A stretch of DNA of 64,000 nucleotides, from assembly GCF_003345655.1 (NCBI RefSeq), contig NZ_QQOH01000006.1, forward strand, positions 124,001-188,000. Reading direction: 5' to 3'. The stretch comes from Motiliproteus coralliicola. Lineage in GTDB: Bacteria > Pseudomonadota > Gammaproteobacteria > Pseudomonadales > Balneatricaceae. The notes beneath the pieces were generated by a model that saw only the letters and a program-made list of their open reading frames with translations, had not been told where the DNA came from and did not search any database. The position numbers and the translations under genes are program-made. Positions 39,359-47,611 of this stretch are shown piece after piece (the first letter of the stretch is position 1; each line of letters opens with the position of its first letter).

Positions 39359-39456
39359 CAGCACCGCAGGGTTAGGCGAAAACGGGTGAGAAAGCGCAGT
39401 TTACTGAACGTAAATGAGCATTTTGAACCCGTTTTCAACCACGCCATGTGGTGCTG
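39359..39456. repeat. Nested palindromic element between convergent genes
   Basis: Three nested inverted repeats: CAGCACC (39359-39365)/GGTGCTG (39450-39456), GAAAACGGGT (39378-39387)/ACCCGTTTTC (39427-39436), and TTTAC (39400-39404)/GTAAA (39410-39414). It sits between the ends of the FimX-like gene and the ureohydrolase. It could serve as a bidirectional terminator or be a repetitive palindromic element. Confidence 0.7.
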
Positions 39457-39475
39457 AGTCGGTTATGCGGAGGTC

Positions 39476-40465
39476 TTAGCGAGTCACGTAGTTGACCCCA
39501 GGCAACACACAAAGCATCTCGAACAGCAGCCCGGCGGCCAGCACCGAGGTGTTGCGACTCTGATCGAACGGCGGTGACACCTCCACCAGATCGCCTCCCA
39601 CCAGGTTCATACCCCGACAACCGCGGATGATCTCGATCCCCTGATGGGTGGTCAGACCGCCGATCTCGGCGGTTCCGGTCCCCGGCGCGAACGCCGGATC
39701 CAGACCGTCAATATCAAAGCTCAGGTAGACCGGACCATCTCCGACCTGCTCGCGCACTTCGGCCATCAGCGGCTCCAGCGACTTGTGCCAGCACTCTTCC
39801 GCCTGGACCACTCGGAAGCCCTGCTCTTTGGACCAGTCGTATTCGTCGATCGAATAACCGGTACCTCGCAGACCGATCTGGACCACCCGCTCGCAGTCAA
39901 GCAACCCCTCTTCCACCGCACGGCGGAACGGGGTGCCATGGGCTATCTTCTCGCCGAACATGTGATCGTTGATATCGGCGTGGGCATCGATATGCACCAA
40001 CCCCACCGGTCCATGCTTCTTCTTCAGCGCCCGCAGAATCGGCAGTGCAATGGTGTGATCGCCCCCGATGGTCAGTGGCATCACGTCGTTCTCCAACACC
40101 TCATCGTAGTAGCGCTCGATAATGTCGATGCTCTTTTGCAGATTGAAGGTATTGATCGGCACATCGCCGATATCCCCCACGCAGAGGCTGTTGTAGGGAT
40201 CCGCGCCGGTGGAGACATTGAACGGACGCAACATCCGCGACTCATCGCGGATCTCACGCGGTCCCAGGCGCGCACCGGGGCGGTTGGAAACCCCGATATC
40301 CAGCGGTACGCCGATAAAGGCCGCATCGAGCGTCGGGCTGAGCTCCACCGGAGGCAATCGCATAAAGGTTGCCGGTCCACCGAAGCGGGGCATCTCATTT
40401 CCGCCCATGGGTTGATAGAACGTTTTTTCGGTGTCTTTGATCTCAGGGTTATTTTGCTCTGACAT
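39476..40465 (-). CDS. Ureohydrolase, probable guanidinobutyrase (GbuA-like)
   Basis: An arginase/agmatinase-family Mn2+ hydrolase that would release urea from a guanidino substrate. 329 aa. Metal motifs are intact: GGDHTIALP, HIDAHADIND and SFDIDGLDPAFAPGTGT. The start region FYQPMGGNEMPRFGGPATFMRLP and GEKIAHGTPFRRAVEEGLLDCERVVQIGLRG closely resemble what I remember of Pseudomonas GbuA (4-guanidinobutyrase), more than SpeB agmatinase. The divergent LysR gene mirrors gbuA-gbuR. Agmatine or guanidinopropionate remain possible substrates. Confidence 0.88.
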   Translation of the reverse strand: MSEQNNPEIKDTEKTFYQPMGGNEMPRFGGPATFMRLPPVELSPTLDAAFIGVPLDIGVSNRPGARLGPREIRDESRMLRPFNVSTGADPYNSLCVGDIGDVPINTFNLQKSIDIIERYYDEVLENDVMPLTIGGDHTIALPILRALKKKHGPVGLVHIDAHADINDHMFGEKIAHGTPFRRAVEEGLLDCERVVQIGLRGTGYSIDEYDWSKEQGFRVVQAEECWHKSLEPLMAEVREQVGDGPVYLSFDIDGLDPAFAPGTGTAEIGGLTTHQGIEIIRGCRGMNLVGGDLVEVSPPFDQSRNTSVLAAGLLFEMLCVLPGVNYVTR

Positions 40466-40544
40466 GTTGCCTCCGGCTTGTACGGGTAACTTTATTCACA
40501 GACTAGACCGACGATGCCCGGGATAGAACGATGATTTGCCAAAC

Positions 40545-40600
40545 CATAGCTTTGGATATAAAAAGGTATGTAAATTAAGCATTGATAAAACAAAGCTATG
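40545..40600. promoter_or_regulatory. Perfect 10-bp inverted repeat spanning the lysR start
   Basis: CATAGCTTTG (40545-40554) and CAAAGCTATG (40591-40600) are exact complements 36 bp apart. The right arm includes the ATG of the LysR gene (40598-40600). The left arm lies in the divergent promoter region of the ureohydrolase. It is a candidate operator for the divergent regulator. Confidence 0.6.
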
Positions 40601-41518
40601 GGCAAGCAAAAACTCGCGCTTTCCGGCCAACTGGCCGATACCGATCTGAAACTGCTGCGAGTGTTCAAAGCGGTGGTCGATAATGCCGGCATTGCCGCCG
40701 CCGAAGATGATCTCAATATCGCCGCGTCGACGATCAGCAACTACCTTGCCGATCTGGAGCTGCGCCTGGGCATGCGTCTGTGCCAGCGCGGCCGACGCGG
40801 TTTTGCCCTGACCGAACAGGGCCAACGGGTCTACACCGCCATCGGTCAGCTGCTGACCGCCATCGAACAGTTCCAGGGCAGCATCCGCGATGGTCGTGAA
40901 CGACTGCTGGGGGACCTGCATCTGGGATTGGCGGAAAACCTGTTCGGCCCGATCGGCGATCGAATCAACCAGGCCCTGGGGCGATTTAACCGGGACGCAC
41001 CGGAAGTATTTCTCGACCTTCATACCCTGGCCGCCGAGGAGGTCGTTCGTGCCGTCAGGGATGAGCGCCTCAGTCTGGGTATCAGCTATCTTGAGCGCCC
41101 CGTTTCCGACCTGACGCTGCTGGTGCTGGGCCAGGAGCAGATGCACCTGTACTGTGACCGCCAGCACCCCTGGTATTCGCGCCCCGACAACGAGCTCGAC
41201 TTCGAGGCGCTGGATCAACAAAACCTGATCGGCACCCCCAGAATCCGCGCCACTCAGGAACTACGAAATCAACTGGAGCGCCCCCGGCTGCCGGCCTATG
41301 CCCCCCATATCGAGGCCCGTCTGCGTCTGATCCGCAGCGGCGGCTTTCTCGGCTATCTGCCCGAAGCCTACGTCTCGGCGCTGGGGCTGCAACAGCAGCT
41401 TCGAGCGCTCCATCCTGAGCTGTTCAGCTACCAGACCCGGTTCTATGCCATCACCCGTGAACAACGCTTTCAAAGTCCGCTGGTAAGCAAGTTCCTGGAC
41501 TGCCTGGCACCACGCTGA
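40598..41518 (+). CDS. LysR-family transcriptional regulator
   Basis: 306 aa. The N-terminal winged helix-turn-helix (about 14-72: LKLLRVFKAVVDNAGIAAAE...ISNYLADLELRLGMRLCQRGRRGFALTEQG) is followed by a helical linker and a LysR substrate-binding domain (about 100-303). The recognition helix region reads IAASTISNYLADLE. Divergent orientation to the GbuA-like gene suggests control of guanidino-compound breakdown (inference). An inverted repeat overlapping its own start codon suggests autoregulation. Confidence 0.92.
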   Translation: MGKQKLALSGQLADTDLKLLRVFKAVVDNAGIAAAEDDLNIAASTISNYLADLELRLGMRLCQRGRRGFALTEQGQRVYTAIGQLLTAIEQFQGSIRDGRERLLGDLHLGLAENLFGPIGDRINQALGRFNRDAPEVFLDLHTLAAEEVVRAVRDERLSLGISYLERPVSDLTLLVLGQEQMHLYCDRQHPWYSRPDNELDFEALDQQNLIGTPRIRATQELRNQLERPRLPAYAPHIEARLRLIRSGGFLGYLPEAYVSALGLQQQLRALHPELFSYQTRFYAITREQRFQSPLVSKFLDCLAPR

Positions 41519-41666
41519 ATCCAGCTCGGAGCCGGCCCTACAAGTGGTTTAAATGGCCAAATTAGGCTATCCTAGCGGGCTTTTTCGAACCGGGGGTCCG
41601 GCTTCGAAATGGCGAGTCTAAACTTGCCACCGCCCCCCCATAGCGCCAGACAGGTATCAGCCCTCC

Positions 41667-43397
41667 ATGAACATCCGTGATCTGCTCAACCACCGTGTCC
41701 GCGAAGCGATGACCGCCGCCGGTATTCCGGCCGAGTGTCAGCCGATGGTGGCACCGAGCAAAAACCCGCAATTCGGTGATTACCAGGCCAACGGCGCCAT
41801 GGGCGCAGCCAAGGCGATGAAGACCAACCCCCGCGAACTGGCCGCCAAAATCATCGAGCAGCTGGATCTGGAAGGCATCGCCAGCAGCACCGAGATCGCG
41901 GGCCCCGGCTTTATCAACATCAGCCTCGATAACGGCTGGCTGGCCGATCAGGTAACCCAGCTGGAACAACAGCGCCTGGGAATCGAAGCCGCCGACCAAC
42001 CCCAAACCGTAGTGATCGATTACTCGGCCCCCAACCTGGCCAAAGAGATGCACGTCGGCCACCTGCGTTCGACCATCATCGGCGATGCCCTGGCACGGGT
42101 CCTGGAAGCCCAGGGACACAAGATTATTCGTCAGAACCACGTCGGCGACTGGGGCACCCAGTTCGGCATGCTGATCACCCATCTGCAGGACCAGCAGGAA
42201 CTGGATGACGGCGTTGCCCTGGCCGACCTGGAAGCCTTCTACCGTGCCGCCAAGGTCCGCTTTGACGACGAGCCCGAGTTCGCCGCCCGCGCCCGTGACA
42301 ACGTGGTCAAGCTGCAGGCCGGTGAAGAGTCGGCGCTGGCGATGTGGCGTAAGTTTATCGCCATCTCGGTCGCCCACAGTGAAGAGATCTACAGCAAGCT
42401 CAACGTCACCTTGAAGCACAGTGACATCCACGCCGAGAGCGCCTACAACGACGCACTGCCAGGCATCATCGAAACCCTGCAGCAGCAGAAGCTGGCGGTC
42501 GAGGACCAGGGCGCCCAGGTGGTATTTCTGGACGAGCTGGCCGACAAAGAGGGCAACCCGCTGCCGATGATCGTGCAAAAGTCCGGCGGCGGTTACCTGT
42601 ACGCCACCACTGACCTGGCCGCAGTGCAATACCGCTGCCAGGAGCTGCAGGCCGACCGGGTGCTGTACTTTATCGATGCGCGCCAGTCGCTGCACATGAA
42701 GCAGGTGTTCGCGGTCGGTCGCAAGGCCGGCTTCGCCACCGAGCACTGCTCGCTGGAGCACCACCCGTTCGGCACCATGATGGGCGAGGACGGCAAGCCG
42801 TTCAAAACCCGCAGCGGTGGCACCGTCAAGCTGGGTGAGCTGCTCGACGAAGCGGTGGTCCGTGCCGCCCAGCTTCTGAAAGACAAAGACTCCGATCTGA
42901 GTGCCGACGAGCAGGCCGACGCAGCCCGCAAGATCGGTATCGGTGCGGTCAAATACGCCGACCTGGCCAAGACCCGCACCAACGATTACATCTTCAGCTG
43001 GGACAGCATGCTCAGCTTCGAAGGCAATACCGCCCCTTACCTGCAGTATGCCTACACTCGGATCCAGAGCATCTTCCGCAAGGCTGGCATCAGCCCGGAG
43101 CAACTCGAAGCGCCGCTGCAGCTGGTCGAACCGCAGGAGAAGGCGCTGGCGATGAAGCTGCTGCAGTTCGGCGAAGTGGTCGACCAGGTGGCCCGTGACG
43201 CCTACCCGCACCAGCTGTGCAACTACCTCTACGAGCTGGCCAGCCTGTTTATGAAGTTCTACGAAGCCTGTCCGATGCTGCGTAGCGATATCGCCACCGA
43301 AACCCGCGACAGCCGCCTGCGCCTAAGCCACTCCACGGCCCAGGTACTACAGAGTGGATTGGAGCTGCTGGGCATCGAGGTGATGGAGCGGATGTAA
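41667..43397 (+). CDS. argS: Arginyl-tRNA synthetase
   Basis: A class I synthetase that charges tRNA-Arg. 576 aa. It has an N-terminal Add-1 domain ([20 protein letters not shown]), the HIGH motif as HVGHLRST (129-136), ArgS-type replacement of KMSKS ([18 protein letters not shown]), and a C-terminal DALR anticodon-binding domain ending [11 protein letters not shown]. Two small membrane-protein genes follow closely and may share its transcript. Confidence 0.98.
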   Translation: MNIRDLLNHRVREAMTAAGIPAECQPMVAPSKNPQFGDYQANGAMGAAKAMKTNPRELAAKIIEQLDLEGIASSTEIAGPGFINISLDNGWLADQVTQLEQQRLGIEAADQPQTVVIDYSAPNLAKEMHVGHLRSTIIGDALARVLEAQGHKIIRQNHVGDWGTQFGMLITHLQDQQELDDGVALADLEAFYRAAKVRFDDEPEFAARARDNVVKLQAGEESALAMWRKFIAISVAHSEEIYSKLNVTLKHSDIHAESAYNDALPGIIETLQQQKLAVEDQGAQVVFLDELADKEGNPLPMIVQKSGGGYLYATTDLAAVQYRCQELQADRVLYFIDARQSLHMKQVFAVGRKAGFATEHCSLEHHPFGTMMGEDGKPFKTRSGGTVKLGELLDEAVVRAAQLLKDKDSDLSADEQADAARKIGIGAVKYADLAKTRTNDYIFSWDSMLSFEGNTAPYLQYAYTRIQSIFRKAGISPEQLEAPLQLVEPQEKALAMKLLQFGEVVDQVARDAYPHQLCNYLYELASLFMKFYEACPMLRSDIATETRDSRLRLSHSTAQVLQSGLELLGIEVMERM

Positions 43398-43432
43398 TCC
43401 GCGCCGTCGGTATCAGCAGCGGAGAGACGCCG

Positions 43433-43714
43433 ATGAAACTCTATCGACTGACCGAACTGTTCGGCTGGCTCAATCTGCTGCTGGCGGTCGTGAGCGTCCT
43501 GGCCCTGCCGCTGATCGAGCCCCCGGCCGGGATGGAGAAGCTGTCGCTGGGTTCGGTCCAGTTTCTGTGGATCCTGGTGGCCGCCGCAATGACCTATGCC
43601 TCACGGCAGAAGCTGCTCGGTAGCGATATCGGCCACAAAGCCTACCCGGCTACACTGGCGGCTTACCTGCTGTTCGGCCTGATCTGCTATCGCTACCTTG
43701 GCCTGGGTGGTTAA
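43433..43714 (+). CDS. Small three-helix membrane protein, unknown
   Basis: 93 aa with three predicted membrane segments (about 10-28, 42-56 and 70-90). It starts MKLYRLTELFGWLNLLLAVV and ends LLFGLICYRYLGLGG. No family recognised. It lies 36 bp after argS and 8 bp before the VanZ-like gene, so it is probably part of the same transcript. Confidence 0.75.
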   Translation: MKLYRLTELFGWLNLLLAVVSVLALPLIEPPAGMEKLSLGSVQFLWILVAAAMTYASRQKLLGSDIGHKAYPATLAAYLLFGLICYRYLGLGG

Positions 43715-43722
43715 GAGAGCGG

Positions 43723-44103
43723 ATGATGCTGATTCACCGCCTGCTGAATCTCGTTTATCGTCATTGGCTAGCATTGACGCTACTGCTGCTCAGCGCTATC
43801 ACGATCCTGTCGTTGAGCCCGCTACCCCAACTGCCCGAAGTTCCCGGTAGTGACAAAACCCATCACCTTATCGCCTATGCTGCGCTGGTCTTCCCGCTGG
43901 CTTGGCGCCAGCCCCGTTTCTGGCCGGGCTTGATCCTGCTGATGCTGGGCTGGAGCGGTGCGATCGAGCTGATCCAACCCTACGTCAACCGCTATGGCGA
44001 ATGGCTCGACCTTGCCGCCAACGGCGGCGGCCTGCTCTGTGGGCTCGGTCTGGCCCTACTGCTGCGACGACTGCTCCGACCCACAACGGAGCACAAGCTG
44101 TAA
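43723..44103 (+). CDS. VanZ-like family membrane protein
   Basis: 126 aa with about four membrane segments. The VanZ-like pattern is visible: SLSPLPQLPEVPGSDKTHHLIAYAALVFPLAW, a Pro-rich loop then an Asp-Lys-xx-His helix, followed by GAIELIQPYVNRYGEWLDLAANGGG. Named after teicoplanin-resistance VanZ, but these short chromosomal proteins have no established function. It follows the small membrane protein by 8 bp. Confidence 0.85.
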   Translation: MMLIHRLLNLVYRHWLALTLLLLSAITILSLSPLPQLPEVPGSDKTHHLIAYAALVFPLAWRQPRFWPGLILLMLGWSGAIELIQPYVNRYGEWLDLAANGGGLLCGLGLALLLRRLLRPTTEHKL

Positions 44104-44155
44104 CAACCGCACCAAACGCACGTCTAGGCTCTAAATACCCCGAAGAGCCGCCGCC

Positions 44156-44716
44156 ATGTCTGTCCATGGGATCAAACCAAGCATACTGCCCCTGCTGTTG
44201 CTGCTATGCCTACCGGTGTCCGGCTGGGCCCAGATCGACTTTCATGGCCATGTCCAGGCTTACCAAGCCTTAGAAGAACGGGTAGCACCGCCGGCCATCG
44301 CCTATATCGATAGTGACAACAGCAGCCGTCAGCTAAGCGAACTTCAAGGAAAGCCGGTCGTTATTAACTTTTGGGCCAGCTGGTGTCCAACCTGCCTGAG
44401 TGAAATGGCCTCCTTGCAACGGTTACAGCAGAAACTGGGTGACCGGGCACGGGTGCTGACCCTGAACCAAGACCTGCTCAATCCCGGCGAGATCGCCGAG
44501 CTGCTGAACCGGGTTGGTGCTCCGCAGCTGCCGCTGGCCCGGGATATCAACAGCCGGCTGGGGTTCGCCCTGGGGCAGACCCTGCTGCCGACCACCATTC
44601 TGCTCGATGCCGACGGCAAGGTGGCCGGCCAATTGATCGGTTCGGCCGAGTGGGACAGCCCACAGGCAATCGCTCTAATCGATAGCCTGGCCGAGAGCCG
44701 ACCGGAGTCAAGGTGA
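44156..44716 (+). CDS. TlpA-like periplasmic thioredoxin-fold protein
   Basis: 186 aa with a cleavable signal (LPLLLLLCLPVSGWAQ, cut near 25-26) and a TlpA/ResA-type domain: GKPVVINFWASWCPTCLSEM with active-site CPTC at 77-80, and LLPTTILLDADGKVAGQLIG with the cis-Pro. Proteins of this type keep apocytochrome cysteines or metal-site cysteines reduced in the periplasm. It lies 191 bp before the Cys-repeat cytochrome, so a role in supporting those cysteines is attractive but inferred. Confidence 0.88.
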   Translation: MSVHGIKPSILPLLLLLCLPVSGWAQIDFHGHVQAYQALEERVAPPAIAYIDSDNSSRQLSELQGKPVVINFWASWCPTCLSEMASLQRLQQKLGDRARVLTLNQDLLNPGEIAELLNRVGAPQLPLARDINSRLGFALGQTLLPTTILLDADGKVAGQLIGSAEWDSPQAIALIDSLAESRPESR

Positions 44717-44907
44717 TACCGCCCATGACAAGCCCCTAGCGTTAATAATTACCCTTCTGCTGTAACAGCGTCGAGATCACTGCGTCTAGCGCTTGATACC
44801 GCTGCTCCGACAACGCGAGCGGCTGTCGGCTATGCGGTGCTCTGTACGTTCATGAATGAGAGGCCCCTGAAGGTTTCCCACGACAACAACAACAGAAGGA
44901 ACCGGTC

Positions 44908-45936
44908 ATGACTTTATTCAACTCCTTGCTGAAGCGGCTAGGTGTGTTGTTGGTATTGCTGTTCAGTTTTGCGCTAGGCTACAACAGCGCCTGGGCAGAC
45001 AGTAGCAACCCGTTTGGTTACACCCAGCTGGCTCACTCCCACAATCCCTGCGCGCACAAGAACCCCTGTGCGGCCAAAAATCCCTGTGCTTACAACCCTT
45101 GTGCAGCAAAAAACCCCTGTGCAGCCAACCCCTGCGCGGCTAAAAATCCTTGCGCTCACAACCCTTGTGCAGCAAAAAATCCCTGTGCAGCCAACCCCTG
45201 CGCGGCTAAAAACCCCTGCGCCCACAACCCTTGTGCTGCAAAGAACCCCTGTGCAGCCAACCCCTGTGCGGCTAAAAACCCCTGCGCCCACAACCCTTGT
45301 GCTGCAAAGAACCCCTGTACAGCCAATCCCTGTGCCGCCAAAGCTGACAGCAGTCAGTTTGTACGTCCGCTAGGGTCAAAGATGTACGGCGGTAATGAAA
45401 AAGGCCTGATGGCCGCAGGCAAAAAACTCTGGTCCGACACCAGCCTCAGTACCAACGGCCTCTCCTGCGCCACCTGCCATGCGGGCAACCAGGCATTTAA
45501 TGCCACCTTCAAGCAACCCTATCCCCATCCGGTAGCGATGGCATCAGACCGCGGCGTAGATCAGATCCACCTCGAAGAGATGGTACAACTATGCATCACC
45601 ACCCCGATGGCCAATCGAGCCCTGCCCTGGGATTCCAAAAAGCTGGCGGCACTGACCGAGTACAGCAAGAAAGTGCAGAAGCAGTACCAGATGGCAGCGG
45701 TAAACCCCTGTGCAGCGAAGAATCCTTGCGCGGCTAATCCCTGTGCGGCCAAAAACCCTTGCGCAGCCAACCCCTGTGCGGCCAAAAACCCCTGCGCAGC
45801 CAATCCTTGTGCAGCGAAAAACCCTTGCGCAGCCAATCCTTGTGCTGCCAAGAACCCCTGCGCAGCCAACCCTTGTGCAGCGAAAAACCCCTGCGCGGCT
45901 AATCCCTGTGCGGCCAAAAACCCCTGCGGCGGCTAA
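44908..45936 (+). CDS. Exported cytochrome c flanked by two Asn-Pro-Cys repeat tracts
   Basis: 342 aa. A signal peptide (cleavage after AWA, residue 30) is followed by an N-terminal tract (46-145) with 18 NPC motifs in AAKNPCAANPC-type array. A monohaem c-type domain (about 146-262) has CATCH (187-191) and a likely axial Met in CITTPMANRALPW. A C-terminal tract (266-342) has 14 NPC motifs in seven exact NPCAAKNPCAA units, the last ending GG. I count 35 cysteines, 32 of them in NPC. GAAGGAACC precedes the ATG. Cys spacing alternates 6 and 5 residues. I know no named function. Soft-metal binding, disulfide cross-linking or a structural role at the cell surface are possible. A five-haem cytochrome follows 6 bp later. 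Confidence 0.9.
   Translation: MTLFNSLLKRLGVLLVLLFSFALGYNSAWADSSNPFGYTQLAHSHNPCAHKNPCAAKNPCAYNPCAAKNPCAANPCAAKNPCAHNPCAAKNPCAANPCAAKNPCAHNPCAAKNPCAANPCAAKNPCAHNPCAAKNPCTANPCAAKADSSQFVRPLGSKMYGGNEKGLMAAGKKLWSDTSLSTNGLSCATCHAGNQAFNATFKQPYPHPVAMASDRGVDQIHLEEMVQLCITTPMANRALPWDSKKLAALTEYSKKVQKQYQMAAVNPCAAKNPCAANPCAAKNPCAANPCAAKNPCAANPCAAKNPCAANPCAAKNPCAANPCAAKNPCAANPCAAKNPCGG
45094..45342 (+). repeat. Tandem 66-bp repeat, N-terminal NPC tract
   Basis: Three full units of 22 codons (45094-45159, 45160-45225, 45226-45291; NPCAAKNPCAANPCAAKNPC then Ala-His) and a partial fourth, preceded by an irregular start from 45043. Synonymous positions (TGT/TGC, CCC/CCT, GCA/GCG/GCC) differ between units. Confidence 0.9.
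45703..45933 (+). repeat. Tandem 33-bp repeat, C-terminal NPC tract
   Basis: Seven units of 11 codons (NPCAAKNPCAA), the last with GG in place of AA. Units differ only at synonymous positions. The period differs from the 66-bp period of the N-terminal tract, which carries His at every fourth NPC. Confidence 0.92.
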
Positions 45937-45942
45937 GCGGCT

Positions 45943-47121
45943 ATGCTATTCGGCTTTTACGTCTGCGGCATCCTGAGCTTGGCGCTGGTAGCATCCAGCG
46001 CCAATGCCGATGCCATCGGTGGGTTTCTGGAGCAGCACTGGCAACGTCCGATCCCACACCAGGGAGAGCCACCCAGCAACTACACCGACATGGAGGCGTC
46101 GCTGTCACCACTGGATTGTGGCCTGTGCCATCCACAGCAGAAATCGGACTGGAGCCAGAGTCTGCACAGCAAGGCGATGGGACCGGGGCTGATGGGGCAG
46201 TTACTGGATATGCCCGCCCATGCCCGCGGTGATCATCAAAGCTGTCTACGCTGCCACGCTCCGCTGGCCGAACAGGCCGATGCGTTGGTGGCTGAGATCC
46301 AGACCGGCCAAAGCAGCGGCCTGCATCGGGAAGGACTGATATGCGCAGCCTGCCATGTCCGCAATCACCAGCGCTTTGGGCCAGCCCGCAAGGACGGCAG
46401 CTTTCCGGATCCTAACCAACCGCTCCCCCATAACGGCTGGAATGTAAGCCATGCCTTCAAAGACAGTCTGTTTTGCGCCGCCTGTCACCAGTTCGAACCC
46501 AACGAGTTCGCCCTCAATGGCAAGCTGCTGGAGAACACCTATAACGAATGGCTCGACAGCCCTTACCCAGAACAGGGCGTCAGCTGTCAGAGCTGCCACA
46601 TGCCGGACCGTCGCCACCAATGGCGTGGCATCCATGATCCCGAGATGGTACGCCAGGGGGTTACGATCGATGCCAATCTGGGCCTGCCCATCGACGGACA
46701 GGTCAGCGGCCGCTTAACGGTCACCAACAGCGGTACCGGTCACCGCTTTCCCACCTATGTCACCCCACAGGTAGTACTCGAGGGCTACCAGGCCGATGCT
46801 GGTGGAGAGCGGATCTCCGGTACCGAGTCCTACTTCGTCATCGCTCGCCGCGTTGCCCTGAACCTGTCGGCGGAGATCTTCGATACCCGACTGGCACCGG
46901 GACAGAGCGGCGCGCTGGACTACCGGATGCCTCGCGCCGAATCGGCCCGTTCGCTGGTTTTACGGATCTGGGTCGAACCGGACTTTTTCTATCAGCACTT
47001 TTATCAGAGCACCCTCAACAGCGGGCAGCCCCGTCGCGGCCGCGCGGCGCTGGAACAGGCGCTGGAACAGGCCAGCAGTTCAAAATTCACCCTGTTCGAG
47101 CAACGCCTGGCACTGCCCTGA
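45943..47121 (+). CDS. Periplasmic five-haem cytochrome c
   Basis: 392 aa with a signal peptide (cut near NAD, residue 22) and five CxxCH sites: CGLCH (59), CLRCH (101), CAACH (134), CAACH (178) and CQSCH (215). The haem half resembles the cytochrome c554/multihaem fold. The C-terminal half (about 235-392) is a haem-free beta domain beginning VSGRLTVTNSGTGHRFPTYVTPQVVLEGY, as found in multihaem cytochromes with an associated C-terminal domain. The start codon lies 6 bp after the NPC-repeat cytochrome stop, indicating coexpression. The electron donor and acceptor cannot be read; the neighbour cytochrome is the obvious partner. Confidence 0.88.
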   Translation: MLFGFYVCGILSLALVASSANADAIGGFLEQHWQRPIPHQGEPPSNYTDMEASLSPLDCGLCHPQQKSDWSQSLHSKAMGPGLMGQLLDMPAHARGDHQSCLRCHAPLAEQADALVAEIQTGQSSGLHREGLICAACHVRNHQRFGPARKDGSFPDPNQPLPHNGWNVSHAFKDSLFCAACHQFEPNEFALNGKLLENTYNEWLDSPYPEQGVSCQSCHMPDRRHQWRGIHDPEMVRQGVTIDANLGLPIDGQVSGRLTVTNSGTGHRFPTYVTPQVVLEGYQADAGGERISGTESYFVIARRVALNLSAEIFDTRLAPGQSGALDYRMPRAESARSLVLRIWVEPDFFYQHFYQSTLNSGQPRRGRAALEQALEQASSSKFTLFEQRLALP

Positions 47122-47155
47122 ACCCAACCCATAACAACCGTCCACAGGTGGAACC

Positions 47156-47611
47156 ATGAAAGCTCAAACCCTCTCCCGCTCCCTGCTGGCACTCGGCGCC
47201 ACCCTGATGCTGTCGAATCCGGCCAGTGCCAACACCGTCATCGAACTGACCCAGGTCCCCTGTCAGTTTTTGGAAAGCGAGCCCACCGATCACGGCTTCA
47301 GCGCCAACAGCGCCGACGACTGCAAAGACCACAATAAGCGCACCGGTGACAGTCGTGCCCAGCAGTCCCAACCGCTTGAGCTGAAAGCAGGCAAGTACAC
47401 CTTCCGTGTCACCAACAAGAATGTGCCCTACCCGCTCGGCTTCTGGCTCCGCGGCGAGGGCGTGATCGGTCGGGCCACCCTGCCCAGCGTCTCCGGTGGC
47501 GGCCTGGCTACCGGGACCACACTGGACTATGAAATCACTCTGGAACCAGGTGAATACCTCTACAGCTGCCCGCTGAACCCGACCCCGGATTACAAGCTGG
47601 TGGTGCGCTAA
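47156..47611 (+). CDS. Secreted cupredoxin-like protein
   Basis: 151 aa with a signal peptide (cut after ASA, about residue 23). The C-terminal two thirds looks like a cupredoxin beta sandwich: LELKAGKYTFRVTNKNVPYPLGFWLRGEG and LEPGEYLYSCPLNPTPDYKLVV. The closing loop has the Cys of a type-1 copper site but not the following His and Met, and the His expected in the VPYPLGF loop is also absent. Two more Cys lie near the N-terminus (VPCQF, DDCKD). Metal binding is therefore uncertain. It is 34 bp after the five-haem cytochrome with AGGTGG upstream, so it ends this operon. Confidence 0.8.
   Translation: MKAQTLSRSLLALGATLMLSNPASANTVIELTQVPCQFLESEPTDHGFSANSADDCKDHNKRTGDSRAQQSQPLELKAGKYTFRVTNKNVPYPLGFWLRGEGVIGRATLPSVSGGGLATGTTLDYEITLEPGEYLYSCPLNPTPDYKLVVR

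Noticed and set aside
41562-43211. A 549-codon open frame on the minus strand
   Set aside because: Antisense shadow of argS.
45156-45917. Minus-strand frames rich in Ala-Ala-Gln-Gly-Leu repeats
   Set aside because: They are the complement of the NPC repeat codons. The plus frame has a signal peptide, haem motif and ribosome binding site.
45043-45933. Possible CRISPR-like array because of regular DNA repeats
   Set aside because: No unique spacers; the repeats are in-frame coding units of one protein.
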